A stretch of DNA of 34,785 nt, from positions 1-34,785 of the IMG/VR virus record IMGVR_UViG_3300032322_002510; one strand, 5' to 3'. The position numbers and the translations under genes are program-made. The notes beneath the pieces were generated by a model. The model was not told the DNA's origin. It searched no databases and saw only the letters and a list, made by a program, of their open reading frames with translations. Source of the stretch: a virus. The first letter of the stretch is position 1, and the number at the start of each line of letters is the position of its first letter. Shown here piece after piece: positions 9,581 to 18,127 of this stretch.

Positions 9581-10999
9581 ATGCCACAATTACCTGAAGG
9601 AGCAGCATACGCCTTAATACATCATGAAGATATTAATGGGGTAAACTCTCGCTTACAAATAAATAATATTGTTAGATTTAATACTTCCCCATTAAGTGGT
9701 ACTTCTGTTACAAATTTTGTAGTAGCTAGTATAACAGAATACTCCACTTACAGCTTATTAACTTTGGTACCTGCTGGGGGTGGGGGAACTAACAACGCAA
9801 CAACAATTAGTGCTTCTATTGTTTTAGAACCATATACATCAGATATAACGTTTCAGAGTTCAGATTATAATGTTCTTTTAAATAACGCTACCACAGGAAG
9901 ACCTAATAACTCCAATAAATTTATAGCAGATTATGTTACGGACCAATCTGTTCCCATTAATTTTCAAGCTATCAGATCAGCATCCGCCGCCCTTGCAGCG
10001 ACCCCAGATTCAAATTATACTTCTCTTAGAATTATAAATCCAAGATATAATGGTAGCGAAAATACAAGTGATAATTATAATATACCTAATAGTAGTGGTT
10101 CTCAACCTGCTTCAATAGATCAATACGATACATGCATATATGAATTTGATTGGATGGGTGGGGGATACCCAGAATACGTAAATGGGGGAACAGTTAGTTT
10201 AGGTAATATTTTAATAGTTAACTCTGAAAATAGCGTTAATGTAATACAACCCAGCGACCCTACTTATCCTTTTATAGTTGAAGCTAATTTACCAAATGGA
10301 ACTGTTATATATCCTACACCTTATGCTCCTGGTGGAAAATTAGGTGTTCAACTAAGTGTAGTATATAATAGAGCTGAAGCTCCTGCTCTAGCAACTTATG
10401 CTATACCAAGTTCAGGAGGAACAGTTGTAGGGACAGCTTCATTTAGTAAGAGTAGATTTGAATTTGAGTCTTATACTAGATCTTTATATCAAGTAGTTTT
10501 AGATTCTAATAATAATTATACTATGGGCTCTACCGTAACCGCATTGGCTGCTATCCAATTTCCTTTGGCTTCATATGGGGGGATATCAGCAAGTTTAGCT
10601 AGCGGAGAATGGAGGTGGTTTATATCTTTTTATCAAAATTTACCTACAACTATTACTGGGTCTCTTGGTCAGGCAGTAGGTAGCTCTTCTATACCTCCTA
10701 TTGAAATAGTATTTGCTACAGGTTCAACTTCACTTTCTCCCCCTGGCCAAACATATTTTGTACTTTCTAAAGAGTATGATTGGAGTTTATTAGATGGTAT
10801 AGATGTGGGTGGAGCCGGTAAGTATGGAGCTTTAATTTGGCCCTCTCCTATAAATTCATATCGTTTAGTCGTTTCAGGAAGTGATAGTACCAGTTTTAGT
10901 GGGATACAAAACGGTGGTTTTACAACACAGTTCCCTTCCCCCGCAATTACCGAAAATTTCCAAACCATAACTAAAACTTATGGTTCAAATAAAACATAA
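9581..10999 (+). CDS. Putative tail fibre/structural protein
   Basis: A 472-residue beta-rich protein with Ser, Thr, Gly and Asn predominating and no Cys except one near residue 185. It begins MPQLPEGAAYALIHHEDING and shows several glycine-containing loops (PAGGGGTNN, YAPGGKLGVQLS). No signal peptide or membrane segment is visible. It follows the 1192-residue protein after a 22-base AT-rich gap with no Shine-Dalgarno sequence. A 51-base gap after it contains the ATATTTATAA motif, so it may close one transcription unit. Composition and location support a virion structural role, probably fibre or baseplate periphery. I do not recognise a named family. Confidence 0.5.
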   Translation: MPQLPEGAAYALIHHEDINGVNSRLQINNIVRFNTSPLSGTSVTNFVVASITEYSTYSLLTLVPAGGGGTNNATTISASIVLEPYTSDITFQSSDYNVLLNNATTGRPNNSNKFIADYVTDQSVPINFQAIRSASAALAATPDSNYTSLRIINPRYNGSENTSDNYNIPNSSGSQPASIDQYDTCIYEFDWMGGGYPEYVNGGTVSLGNILIVNSENSVNVIQPSDPTYPFIVEANLPNGTVIYPTPYAPGGKLGVQLSVVYNRAEAPALATYAIPSSGGTVVGTASFSKSRFEFESYTRSLYQVVLDSNNNYTMGSTVTALAAIQFPLASYGGISASLASGEWRWFISFYQNLPTTITGSLGQAVGSSSIPPIEIVFATGSTSLSPPGQTYFVLSKEYDWSLLDGIDVGGAGKYGALIWPSPINSYRLVVSGSDSTSFSGIQNGGFTTQFPSPAITENFQTITKTYGSNKT

Positions 11000-11016
11000 T
11001 AAAATCAAAAACACAC

Positions 11017-11026
11017 ATATTTATAA
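11017..11026 (+). promoter_or_regulatory. Candidate promoter motif ATATTTATAA
   Basis: Exact copy in the 51-base gap between the genes at 9581 and 11051, with a 24-base A-rich leader to the ATG. It probably starts a tail sub-operon (11051-13764 and perhaps further). Confidence 0.5.
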
Positions 11027-11050
11027 TCAAACCAAACAATTTATTAAACA

Positions 11051-11710
11051 ATGGGATATTTAAATAATTCAGTAGTAACAGTAGATGCTATATTAACCGA
11101 TGTAGGCCGAGAACTATTAGCTAGAGGAGATGGCTCTTTTAGAATTACTCAATTTGCTTTATCAGATGATGAAATAGATTATACTTTATATAATCCTACT
11201 AATCCTTCGGGTTCTGCTTTTTATGGACAGGCTATTGAAAATATGCCTTTACTTGAAGCCTTTCCTTTGGTAACTCAAGAAATGAAATATGTGTTAACTA
11301 CTTTGCCTAGAGGGACAGCTAAAATGCCTGTATTAAATCTAGGATATTCTAGTATAACCCTAAAACAAGGTGCTTCGTTAGCTATTACCCCACAAACTTT
11401 AAATTATTTAGGAAATAATACAGTATTTGAAGCTTCAGGGTATACTGCTACAATATCAGATGTTAGAACAATGAGTGTATTTAATGGGGTTGGTATTAAT
11501 ACACCAAACGCTACTGCTTTAAATTCTACAACTACCCTTGGAACAAACGTATCTAAGACTGTTATAGGAACTACTATTAATATGACAGCAACAACTGTAA
11601 ATACATTATTTGGTTCTAATACTCAACTACAAGCCACTTTAACAGTAGTAGGTAGAGATTCAGGAGCCCGCATCACTATTCCCATAATTGTAACTAAAAC
11701 CTCAGCTTAG
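11051..11710 (+). CDS. Putative tail structural protein
   Basis: A 219-residue protein. The N-terminal half is conserved-looking (MGYLNNSVVTVDAILTDVGR, then ELLARGDGSFRITQFALSDDEIDY). The C-terminal half is a Thr/Asn-rich beta domain (TTTLGTNVSKTVIGTTINMT) that ends in a strand RITIPIIVTKTSA. It is the first gene after a candidate promoter (11017-11026) and an A-rich leader of 24 bases. It is followed five bases later by the first of two paralogous tail proteins, so these three probably form one unit. From memory, proteins with this N-terminus are found next to baseplate genes in uncultured marine myoviruses. Function is unproven; a fibre or collar component is possible. Confidence 0.5.
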   Translation: MGYLNNSVVTVDAILTDVGRELLARGDGSFRITQFALSDDEIDYTLYNPTNPSGSAFYGQAIENMPLLEAFPLVTQEMKYVLTTLPRGTAKMPVLNLGYSSITLKQGASLAITPQTLNYLGNNTVFEASGYTATISDVRTMSVFNGVGINTPNATALNSTTTLGTNVSKTVIGTTINMTATTVNTLFGSNTQLQATLTVVGRDSGARITIPIIVTKTSA

Positions 11711-11715
11711 TATAT

Positions 11716-12765
11716 ATGTCATTTAAAAGATTTACCCCGGAAGATTTTTTAATCTCAGCAGAATCAATAACTGCTCCTTGTTGGACAAATAATACTTATA
11801 ATTTAACTACATTTTTTACTAGCTCAACCCAAGAAACTAGTTTACAGGGGGATTATGTATTAGCAGTATACAATACTGCTTCTAATATTACTAATACTGC
11901 GGTTCAATTTTATATTGGGTACGCTAATAAATTAGGTTCAGGATCGGTAGCTTACAATTCAGGAATACCACAATATTCTCCTTCAAGCACATTATATGGT
12001 CAATATAGAAATCTAGTTCTTGAAGACGAAAATGCTAATTTCTTATTTGGGGCAGTTACCCAATCTGATTTCTTTATTTTATCTGTAGAAAGAGCTAATT
12101 ATAAACAGTCTCTATTTCCTGGTTCTTTAAATTTAAGAATTCAAAGTGGAAGTACTGCAAATTATCTGTCTATAACAGATAACAGTAACGATGTTACTAC
12201 AGTTCCCTATATTAATGGGATGAGAGTATATCAGTTAGTATCAGGATCTAACGGCCGATCTGTTTCTACTTTAACGGGAGGATCAACAGTTGCTGGTCAA
12301 ACTATATCTGGTTCTTATGGGTGGTTCTTACCTGATGTTGGAACTATACTATTAAATGCTCAAGCTTTAGCTTTGCCTTTTAATAGTGGGGGTGTTGCTT
12401 TGAGTTATAGTGGTTCTTTTGGAACCCAAGCTAATGTTAGTAATGGGTATAATAATACTCGTTTATTTACCCAAATTTCAGGGGGTGCTAGTTTTCAGCT
12501 AAATTCTCAAGAAAATATTACTTCAGATTTTGTGTTTGTAAGACCACAAAACGCTGAGTTTAATTATACAACTAATCCTTCATTTATAAGTGGTTCAACT
12601 GGAGATGTATTATATCCTAGTTTTATAAATAATCCACAAACATATATTACAACTGTAGGGTTATATAACGATGCTAATGAGTTATTAGCGGTAGCTAAAT
12701 TATCAAGACCTTTAGTTAAAGACTTTACTAAAGAAGCATTAATTCGAGTTAAGTTAGATTTCTAA
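11716..12765 (+). CDS. Tail structural protein, paralogue A
   Basis: A 349-residue protein starting MSFKRFTPEDFLISAESITA. The body is beta-rich with strongly conserved-looking segments (YGQYRNLVLEDENANFLFG; SVERANYKQSLFPGSLNLRI). The C-terminal about 65 residues (SEFN-like AEFNYTTNPSFISGSTGDVL; ITTVGLYNDANELLAVAKLS; ending RVKLDF) match the end of the next protein. The module TTVGLYx(D/E)xxxLLA(V/I)xKL(S/A)xPL is shared by both. The arrangement suggests gene duplication with divergence of the N-terminal parts. From memory this type is common next to baseplate genes in T4-like environmental phages. Its exact place in the virion is unknown. Confidence 0.6.
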   Translation: MSFKRFTPEDFLISAESITAPCWTNNTYNLTTFFTSSTQETSLQGDYVLAVYNTASNITNTAVQFYIGYANKLGSGSVAYNSGIPQYSPSSTLYGQYRNLVLEDENANFLFGAVTQSDFFILSVERANYKQSLFPGSLNLRIQSGSTANYLSITDNSNDVTTVPYINGMRVYQLVSGSNGRSVSTLTGGSTVAGQTISGSYGWFLPDVGTILLNAQALALPFNSGGVALSYSGSFGTQANVSNGYNNTRLFTQISGGASFQLNSQENITSDFVFVRPQNAEFNYTTNPSFISGSTGDVLYPSFINNPQTYITTVGLYNDANELLAVAKLSRPLVKDFTKEALIRVKLDF

Positions 12766-12768
12766 TGA

Positions 12769-13764
12769 ATGGGGCCATACAAACAATTTTTAGCGTCAGA
12801 TATAATTGTAACTCCGTTTACAGTTAATAAAAGTTTTTCTTTCCCATACAGCCAATTTGCAACTGGGTCTGATGGGCAATTAGTAGGCATTGATAGATTT
12901 ATAGGACAAAGTGGAAGTTGGGATTTCTCAAATCTTAATAATAACCCAACTACAGGCACACTATCTACCCAGTACCAGGTTTTAGTATATAATTCTATAA
13001 AACAATTATATTATTCTAATTTTTTAACATCAAATACAGGAGATATTGTATTTCAACCTGATGTAATTATAGGGAGTAATCCAAGTGGAGATGTTTTAGT
13101 AGGTGAGGTTAATAGTCCCATATACGATAACTTTTTACAAAGTACTTTAGTACCTGATAGAAGTTGGTCTACAGGGTCTATAGGAGTTATTTCGATTCCT
13201 TCTAAAATATATGGGGAATATATAGTACCTAATAGTTTTAAATATAGTACCCCCACTTTAGATGGTACTTTAATATATGACGATGGGCAAGGTAATTTAA
13301 TTATTTCTTCTAGTGTATATGGTATAGTAGGAAAAGGTAATATAATTTATACTCATGGCTTGGCCATATTAACTAATAATTCGTTAATGGGTGATTTAGG
13401 GTATAGTGTAGATGAATATGTTACATCATATGTAACTGATGTTACTTGTTCTTTTTCTTCATCTTATACTATATATGAAACTCAGTATAAGTGTACTATA
13501 AGAGAAAGTGAATTTAATGCCACTTTAAACCCATCTGCCCAATTAACCGGATCAATTACTTTTTATAGCAGTAGCCAATTTTATGAACCAGGATTTGGGG
13601 GTCAATTAGCAAATAATGTAACAGGTTCTTATTTTACCCCATATGTTACAACAGTAGGACTATACGATGAAGATCAAAATCTATTAGCAATAGGGAAACT
13701 CGCTCAACCTCTCCCAACCTCAGCAACAACAGATACAACAATATTAGTAAACATAGATAGATAA
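12769..13764 (+). CDS. Tail structural protein, paralogue B
   Basis: A 331-residue protein three bases downstream of paralogue A. Its C-terminus (residues about 245-331: SEFNATLNPSAQ.., YVTTVGLYDEDQNLLAIGKL, AQPL, ending ILVNIDR) aligns with the end of paralogue A, while the N-terminal portion differs (FLASDIIVTPFTVNKSFSFP; SQFATGSDGQLVGIDRFIG). Short Cys-containing stretches (DVTCSFSSSYTIYETQYKCT) are unlike the other tail proteins. The gene directly abuts the following GIY-YIG-like gene with no gap (stop TAA then ATG). It is probably the last structural gene of the tail unit. Confidence 0.55.
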   Translation: MGPYKQFLASDIIVTPFTVNKSFSFPYSQFATGSDGQLVGIDRFIGQSGSWDFSNLNNNPTTGTLSTQYQVLVYNSIKQLYYSNFLTSNTGDIVFQPDVIIGSNPSGDVLVGEVNSPIYDNFLQSTLVPDRSWSTGSIGVISIPSKIYGEYIVPNSFKYSTPTLDGTLIYDDGQGNLIISSSVYGIVGKGNIIYTHGLAILTNNSLMGDLGYSVDEYVTSYVTDVTCSFSSSYTIYETQYKCTIRESEFNATLNPSAQLTGSITFYSSSQFYEPGFGGQLANNVTGSYFTPYVTTVGLYDEDQNLLAIGKLAQPLPTSATTDTTILVNIDR

Positions 13765-14208
13765 ATGTGGTTATACAACAATAAAGTTATAGAAACATTA
13801 GACGATTTCCCTACCGGTATTTACGGGTTTATATACATAACTACTCATATACCAAGCGGAATGTCGTATATTGGTAAGAAAGTGTTATTTCACAATATAA
13901 AACGTAAATTAACACGAAAAGAACTTGCTGAACACCAGGGTGCAGGGCGCAAACCAACCCACCAAATAGTCCAAAAAGAAAGCGATTGGAAGACATATTA
14001 TGGTTCCGCTAAGCCTATTTTAGAAATGCTAAAAGGAGGGAAACACAGTGAATTTAAACGCGAGATACTAGAACTGGTGTATAGTAAGAAATTATTAACA
14101 TACTACGAGTGCAAATACTTATTTAAGTATGGTGTACTAGAAAACCCTGATGTCTATTTTAACGATAATATCTTAGGAAAATTTTATAGAAAAGACTTTG
14201 TATCTTGA
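13765..14208 (+). CDS. GIY-YIG-like endonuclease
   Basis: A 147-residue protein. Near residues 19-42 it has the two core strands of the GIY-YIG fold (GIYGFIYITTHI .. MSYIGKK). A basic segment follows (NIKRKLTRKELAEHQ) and then SDWKTYYGS near residue 75. A candidate catalytic Glu lies in LLTYYECKYLFKY near residue 120. From memory, very similar short proteins (MWLYN..GFVY.ITN..YIGKK) are widespread in T4-like phages and are annotated as putative endonucleases. It lacks the DNA-binding modules of the larger homing enzymes downstream, so it may be a fixed repair or recombination nuclease. It abuts the last tail gene and ends before a candidate promoter. Confidence 0.6.
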   Translation: MWLYNNKVIETLDDFPTGIYGFIYITTHIPSGMSYIGKKVLFHNIKRKLTRKELAEHQGAGRKPTHQIVQKESDWKTYYGSAKPILEMLKGGKHSEFKREILELVYSKKLLTYYECKYLFKYGVLENPDVYFNDNILGKFYRKDFVS

Positions 14209-14219
14209 TTTTTTTTCAT

Positions 14220-14229
14220 ATATTTATAA
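14220..14229 (+). promoter_or_regulatory. Candidate promoter motif ATATTTATAA
   Basis: Exact copy of the recurrent motif, inside TTTTTTCATATATTTATAAC, a context shared with the copy at 18106. It lies 18 bases before the ATG of the gene at 14248 and after the end of the GIY-YIG-like gene. A TTTG lies about 20 bases upstream, which fits the Bacteroidota TTTG/TAnnTTTG promoter layout loosely. Confidence 0.5.
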
Positions 14230-14247
14230 CAAAAAAAAATTACCAAA

Positions 14248-14619
14248 ATGAAAGACATAATCAGAATGCAACAATTGGCTGGTATTATTACTGAAAATAA
14301 AGCCAGAAAAATGATGAAAATTTTAAATGAAAATATGGGATCAACAGATTCTGTAAAACTTTTCGATTTCCCCCAAGACATTAATGATGTCGATTCTTAT
14401 GAAGAAATGGGATTTAAAGTTGAAATCGACGACGAAACTAATGAAACTTATTATGCCAGTTTGTCATTTAAAGGACACGATTGGATGGCTGTTCTTTCAA
14501 TATTAGATGATTGTGAAAACTATAATTTACGTCCTAATTTAGAATATGATGGAAAAGTTTATAATTTTGATGAAGCACATGAATTAGTAGATTCTAAAGC
14601 CGCTGGTGAAAATATTTAA
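14248..14619 (+). CDS. CTS-tagged small acidic protein
   Basis: A 123-residue protein that begins MKDIIRMQQLAGIITENKAR. The RMQxLAGxIxE(N) core is shared with the start of the gene at 16354 and with the C-terminus of the gene at 21813, and has a gp21-like site IITE-N at residues 13-17. A second similar site (ILNEN) follows at about residue 29. The remaining 90 residues are acidic and look like a small compact alpha/beta domain (DVDSYEEMGFKVEIDDETNE; HDWMAVLSILDDCENY). No known family. It is monocistronic: candidate promoter upstream, strong terminator (14623-14651) immediately downstream. Proposed head-packaged protein; the mature function is unknown. Confidence 0.55.
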   Translation: MKDIIRMQQLAGIITENKARKMMKILNENMGSTDSVKLFDFPQDINDVDSYEEMGFKVEIDDETNETYYASLSFKGHDWMAVLSILDDCENYNLRPNLEYDGKVYNFDEAHELVDSKAAGENI

Positions 14620-14622
14620 ATT

Positions 14623-14651
14623 AAAGCTTGGGAAACCAAGCTTTCTTTTTT
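14623..14651 (+). terminator. Rho-independent terminator (9-bp stem, GAAA loop)
   Basis: Perfect stem AAAGCTTGG / CCAAGCTTT around a GAAA tetraloop, followed by TCTTTTTT. It comes four bases after the stop of the tagged gene at 14248. A 29-base core is repeated identically at 33930. Confidence 0.85.
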
Positions 14652-14663
14652 ATATTACCAGTT

Positions 14664-15596
14664 ATGGTAAATAATCTAGCTATATCCCTAGTTAATTCAG
14701 TATTAGGACAAGGTAAACCTACAGCCCGTGGCAACTACGCTTATACTTGCCCGTTCTGTAAACACCATAAACCCAAGCTTGAAATAGGTTTTGATGAAAA
14801 TTCATCGCACTATCAAAAATGGCACTGTTGGGTTTGTGATAAACGCGGCTCCAAAATATTAAGCTTATTTAAATCTATTGAAGCCCCCCAAGAAAAAATA
14901 TTAGAACTTAAATCTTTATTAGGTAGTGGTTTTAGAATTATTACCACAGAAACTAAAGCTGAAGCTAAACTACCAGCCGAATTTAAGCCTTTAATTGAGA
15001 TAACTGAAAAGAATATTATAGGAAGACATGCTTTGCATTATTTAAAAAAACGAGGTATTACTAAACACGATATACTTAAATATAATATAGGATATTGTGA
15101 GGGGGGAATATACGATAAAATGATTATAATACCTTCGTATAATGAAGAAGGTAAATTAAATTATTTTGTAGCTCGTAATTTTAATTCAAATTCCATAACT
15201 AAATATAAGAACCCCCCACTTAGCAAAAATATCATACCATTTGAAATATTTATAAATTGGTCATCTCCTCTTATACTGTGCGAGGGGCCATTTGATGCTT
15301 TAGCTATAAAACGAAACGCTATACCTTTATTAGGAAAACACATACAAGAAAGTTTAATGAAAAAAATAGTTACATCAACTGTAAAACAAATATACATAGC
15401 TTTAGATAACGATGCTATGAAAGATGCTTTACGATTTGCTGAATTATTACTTAATGAAGGTAAAGAAGTATATTTGGTTGATTTAGAAGACAAAGACCCA
15501 AGTGAGATGGGTTTTACTAAATTTACTTCACTTATTCAAACCACCCAGCCATTAACCCAATATAATTTAATGGCTAAAAAACTCCAATTAATATGA
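14664..15596 (+). CDS. DNA primase, T4 gp61-like (zinc finger plus Toprim)
   Basis: I chose ATG 14664 (MVNNLAISLVNSVLGQG) because the longer frame from 14628 would start inside the terminator. The 310-residue protein has an N-terminal zinc-binding motif (CPFC near residues 27-30 and CWVC near residues 55-58) as in CHC2-type primases. It has a Toprim domain with LILCEGPFDALA near residue 205 and the acidic IALDNDAMKDA near residue 248, the expected Glu and Asp-x-Asp metal ligands. Length is close to T4 gp61 (342). It would make RNA primers for lagging-strand synthesis with a gp41-type helicase that is not in this window. It overlaps the next gene by four bases (ATGA). Confidence 0.87.
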   Translation: MVNNLAISLVNSVLGQGKPTARGNYAYTCPFCKHHKPKLEIGFDENSSHYQKWHCWVCDKRGSKILSLFKSIEAPQEKILELKSLLGSGFRIITTETKAEAKLPAEFKPLIEITEKNIIGRHALHYLKKRGITKHDILKYNIGYCEGGIYDKMIIIPSYNEEGKLNYFVARNFNSNSITKYKNPPLSKNIIPFEIFINWSSPLILCEGPFDALAIKRNAIPLLGKHIQESLMKKIVTSTVKQIYIALDNDAMKDALRFAELLLNEGKEVYLVDLEDKDPSEMGFTKFTSLIQTTQPLTQYNLMAKKLQLI

Positions 15597-16357
15597 TTAT
15601 AAAACATTCTTACAACAGAATATTAGAAATATCGGATGACCATAAGCAAATTACAATGCCCGATTCTCGTTATTACAGACGTAACGGCGAATACTATCCG
15701 TCTATCACCTATGTGCTGCAATATTATCCAAAAGGAAAACACTTTGAAAATTGGCTAAAACAAGTAGGCTACGCTTCAGAATATATAGTTAAAAAAGCCT
15801 CTGAAGATGGTACACAAGTACACGAACTAGTAGAAAAATATTTGAATGGGGAAGAACTTAGTTTTTTAAATAAACATGGAGACCCCCAATATAATCCTGA
15901 AATATGGCAAATGTTTTTGCGATTTACAGAATTTTGGGAAACATATAATCCAAAACTTATAGAAACCGAAGTTCATTTATTTTCAGATGAGATTAAAGTA
16001 GCAGGTACTTGCGATTTAATTTGTGAAATAGACGGTAAACTATGGTTATTAGACGTTAAAACATCAAACCATATGCAACTTACTTATGAACTGCAAACCG
16101 CAGTTTACGGAAAATGCTATGAAGAATGTTTTGGCAAAACTATAGATAACTACGGAATACTGTGGTTAAAATCCTCAAAACGCAGATTTAATAAAGAAAA
16201 AATGCAGGGGAAAGGATGGGAAGTTGTCACACCAGAGAGATCGCAGAGTGAAAATCTCGATATATTTATGATGGTAAAACGTTTGTTTGATTTGGAGAAC
16301 CCAAAAGCGGAACCCCAATTTGAACAATTCAAAACCACTATAAAACGAACAACATGA
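15593..16357 (+). CDS. PD-(D/E)XK exonuclease, RecB/Cas4-like
   Basis: A 254-residue protein with the ordered motifs of RecB-family nucleases. A His in TQVHELVEKYL sits near residue 80. Residues 137-160 carry GTCDLICEIDGKLWLLDVKT (motif II D and III DxK), followed by the QxxxY motif in YELQTAVYGK near residue 168. There are no Cys clusters, so this is not an Fe-S Cas4. Enzymes of this type process single- or double-stranded DNA ends and are common phage recombination or repair exonucleases. The gene is coupled to the primase by ATGA and to the next gene by ATGA, placing it in the replication part of a mixed operon. It lacks the N-terminal tag found on its neighbours. Confidence 0.82.
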   Translation: MIIKHSYNRILEISDDHKQITMPDSRYYRRNGEYYPSITYVLQYYPKGKHFENWLKQVGYASEYIVKKASEDGTQVHELVEKYLNGEELSFLNKHGDPQYNPEIWQMFLRFTEFWETYNPKLIETEVHLFSDEIKVAGTCDLICEIDGKLWLLDVKTSNHMQLTYELQTAVYGKCYEECFGKTIDNYGILWLKSSKRRFNKEKMQGKGWEVVTPERSQSENLDIFMMVKRLFDLENPKAEPQFEQFKTTIKRTT

Positions 16358-17235
16358 AACAAATACTATCCGAAGAATTTCGTAGAATGCAAAAATTAGC
16401 AGGAACCGAATTAGGAGAAAATATAGAAGAAGCCAAAGAGGATTTATTCTCCAAATACAAAACCAAAATTGAAATGCTTCGCGACGAATTTGTTTCAGAC
16501 CTTAAATCAAATCTAAAAGATCTTAAAAAACTATCCAAAGAGGATAAAACTAAACTATCCCAAATGGTTCGTAATCTTACGGCTGCTGTAGATGATATGT
16601 TAAGTGAACATAAAATGATAAAAGTAAATGAAGAAATGGAAACCCACAGGTTTGAACTTGAAAACTGGCAGCTTTTTTCAGATAGTGAATTTGGAAAATT
16701 AAGACGAAAATATTATTTTAACGCAGATATTGATGGGAAAGCTTTAGCTAACATTCCAGATTTTGTAACTATAATGCCCAATTCTTTAAAATCAAAATTA
16801 GATCCTTCTTTTAATACCAACGATGAATTAAATAAGGATTACCATAATTATTTACGAAAAGAATATGGTATGAAAATAGGCGAAAAAACAGAAAAGGGAT
16901 ATAAACTTGATAGTCAAGAAGATGTTATTATTGCAAATAAAGACTGGAAGCATTTTAAAGATTTTATTTTTAAAGGGATACCTTATGGTAAAACCCTTAG
17001 AGACATAAAACCACCTGACCCTAAACCTCTTCCTTCATCTCCTCAGACCTCACCAAATACCCCACTAAAAGGTAAACCTATTAAACTTACACCTATTAGT
17101 TCTGAATTGTGGGATGGTAGCACATCGGCATCTAAATTAAAAGATGTTATAAAATCCCTTCAACAAAAAGGGTATTCAAATGATGAAATTCAAAAGGCTG
17201 TATTTCCTTCTAAATTAATTTCACAACCAGGATAA
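16354..17235 (+). CDS. CTS-tagged protein, possible internal head protein
   Basis: A 293-residue protein beginning MKQILSEEFRRMQKLAGTEL followed by GENIEEAKED. It has the FRRMQKLAG core and two gp21-like sites (LGE-N, residues 20-23; IEE-A, residues 24-27). Residues 30-95 form a long charged helix (KTKIEMLRDEFVSDLKSNLK). A folded-looking centre contains tryptophans (FELENWQLFSDSEFGKLRRK; KDWKHFKDFIFKG). The tail is Pro-rich (PPDPKPLPSSPQTSPNTP) and ends in a short helical motif (LKDVIKSLQQKGYSNDEIQK). No enzyme motif is visible. It overlaps the nuclease gene by ATGA. Confidence 0.5.
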   Translation: MKQILSEEFRRMQKLAGTELGENIEEAKEDLFSKYKTKIEMLRDEFVSDLKSNLKDLKKLSKEDKTKLSQMVRNLTAAVDDMLSEHKMIKVNEEMETHRFELENWQLFSDSEFGKLRRKYYFNADIDGKALANIPDFVTIMPNSLKSKLDPSFNTNDELNKDYHNYLRKEYGMKIGEKTEKGYKLDSQEDVIIANKDWKHFKDFIFKGIPYGKTLRDIKPPDPKPLPSSPQTSPNTPLKGKPIKLTPISSELWDGSTSASKLKDVIKSLQQKGYSNDEIQKAVFPSKLISQPG

Positions 17236-17244
17236 AAAAAATAA

Positions 17245-18051
17245 ATGATCTTAACATTAGAAGAAAAAAAGAGCATAATTAGAATGGTACTTAAAGAGTA
17301 TCAAAATATTACTATATCTGAAATTAAATCAAATTCTAATATAAAAAAAGAAATAAAATTAAACCTTAAATTCTATTCAGGTTTAAAAGAAGCTATAGGG
17401 TTAGATTGGGTGTCTTCTATAATTAATTTTATAGGAGGAATTAAAGATTTTCTTACAGCCACAGATATAGGGAAATGGATAGTAAAGACAGTTCAAAAAA
17501 TTGCAAATAAATTATCCCCTACTTATTCAAAAGACCCAAATGATTGGACTGATAAACTTGTTAATTTTTTTAAAAAAGTTAAAGAGTGGATAGGTCCTAA
17601 ATTTATAGCATATTTAATAGCTGCCTGGAAGAAAAAATCTTTTAAACCAAGTGATGAAGAAATTAAGGCTCAAATGAAGCCTGCTGAGGTAATATATAAA
17701 ATTATTTTGGGTATTTTAATATGTTTAGCTATATATAAATTGTGGGCATTTATAGGGCCTTTTTATACCGCCGCTATAGGGGCATCTGCAGGAAGTGCTT
17801 TATTAGGGGCCACCAAAGCAGCAGGAATAAAAGGAATTTTAGGGGGAACCTTTAATATTATGGGTTTAGTGTCTAAAATTTCACATTTAGGGCATGCCGA
17901 AGGGAAAAAAGAAATTGAAAAAGAATATCAAAAAGCTATTTCTAATTTAAATAATACAGCAGACGACATTTTTAAAAACTCTTCTACTAACTCCCCCACA
18001 GGTGATTATTATAATGCTGAATCATTAAGAATAAATAAATATTTAATTTAA
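17245..18051 (+). CDS. CTS-tagged membrane-active protein candidate
   Basis: A 268-residue protein whose first 20 residues (MILTLEEKKSIIRMVLKEY) match the general amphipathic tag. Residues about 150-205 hold one clear membrane segment (IIYKIILGILICLAIYKLW-like) followed by a long Ala/Gly-rich hydrophobic stretch (YTAAIGASAGSALLGATKAA; GIKGILGGTFNIMGLV), as in membrane-inserting or pore proteins. The flanks are highly basic (FFKKVKEWIGPK, WKKKSF). The C-terminus is helical and Asn/Ser-rich. A packaged membrane protein could assist DNA entry or act on the host inner membrane; this is inference. It is the last gene before terminator 18077-18102. Confidence 0.5.
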   Translation: MILTLEEKKSIIRMVLKEYQNITISEIKSNSNIKKEIKLNLKFYSGLKEAIGLDWVSSIINFIGGIKDFLTATDIGKWIVKTVQKIANKLSPTYSKDPNDWTDKLVNFFKKVKEWIGPKFIAYLIAAWKKKSFKPSDEEIKAQMKPAEVIYKIILGILICLAIYKLWAFIGPFYTAAIGASAGSALLGATKAAGIKGILGGTFNIMGLVSKISHLGHAEGKKEIEKEYQKAISNLNNTADDIFKNSSTNSPTGDYYNAESLRINKYLI

Positions 18052-18076
18052 TTAAAAATCACATATAATACTTTAG

Positions 18077-18102
18077 AAGGCTTGGTAATCCAAGCCTTTT
18101 TT
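18077..18102 (+). terminator. Rho-independent terminator (9-bp stem, TAAT loop)
   Basis: Perfect stem AAGGCTTGG / CCAAGCCTT with TAAT loop and a T-run to 18102. It is related in layout (CTTGG/CCAAG) to the terminators at 14623 and 33930. A promoter motif follows four bases later. Confidence 0.85.
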
Positions 18103-18105
18103 CAT

Positions 18106-18115
18106 ATATTTATAA
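18106..18115 (+). promoter_or_regulatory. Candidate promoter motif ATATTTATAA
   Basis: Exact motif copy between terminator 18077-18102 and the kinase gene at 18128. The surrounding TTTTTTCATATATTTATAAC is the same as at 14211-14230, which supports it as a functional unit. Confidence 0.55.
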
Positions 18116-18127
18116 CAAAAACCATCT

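Noticed and set aside
14628-14663. Upstream start of the primase (GTG/ATG-like start near 14628)
   Set aside because: It would begin within terminator 14623-14651 and adds a meaningless hydrophobic stretch; ATG 14664 gives a normal start.
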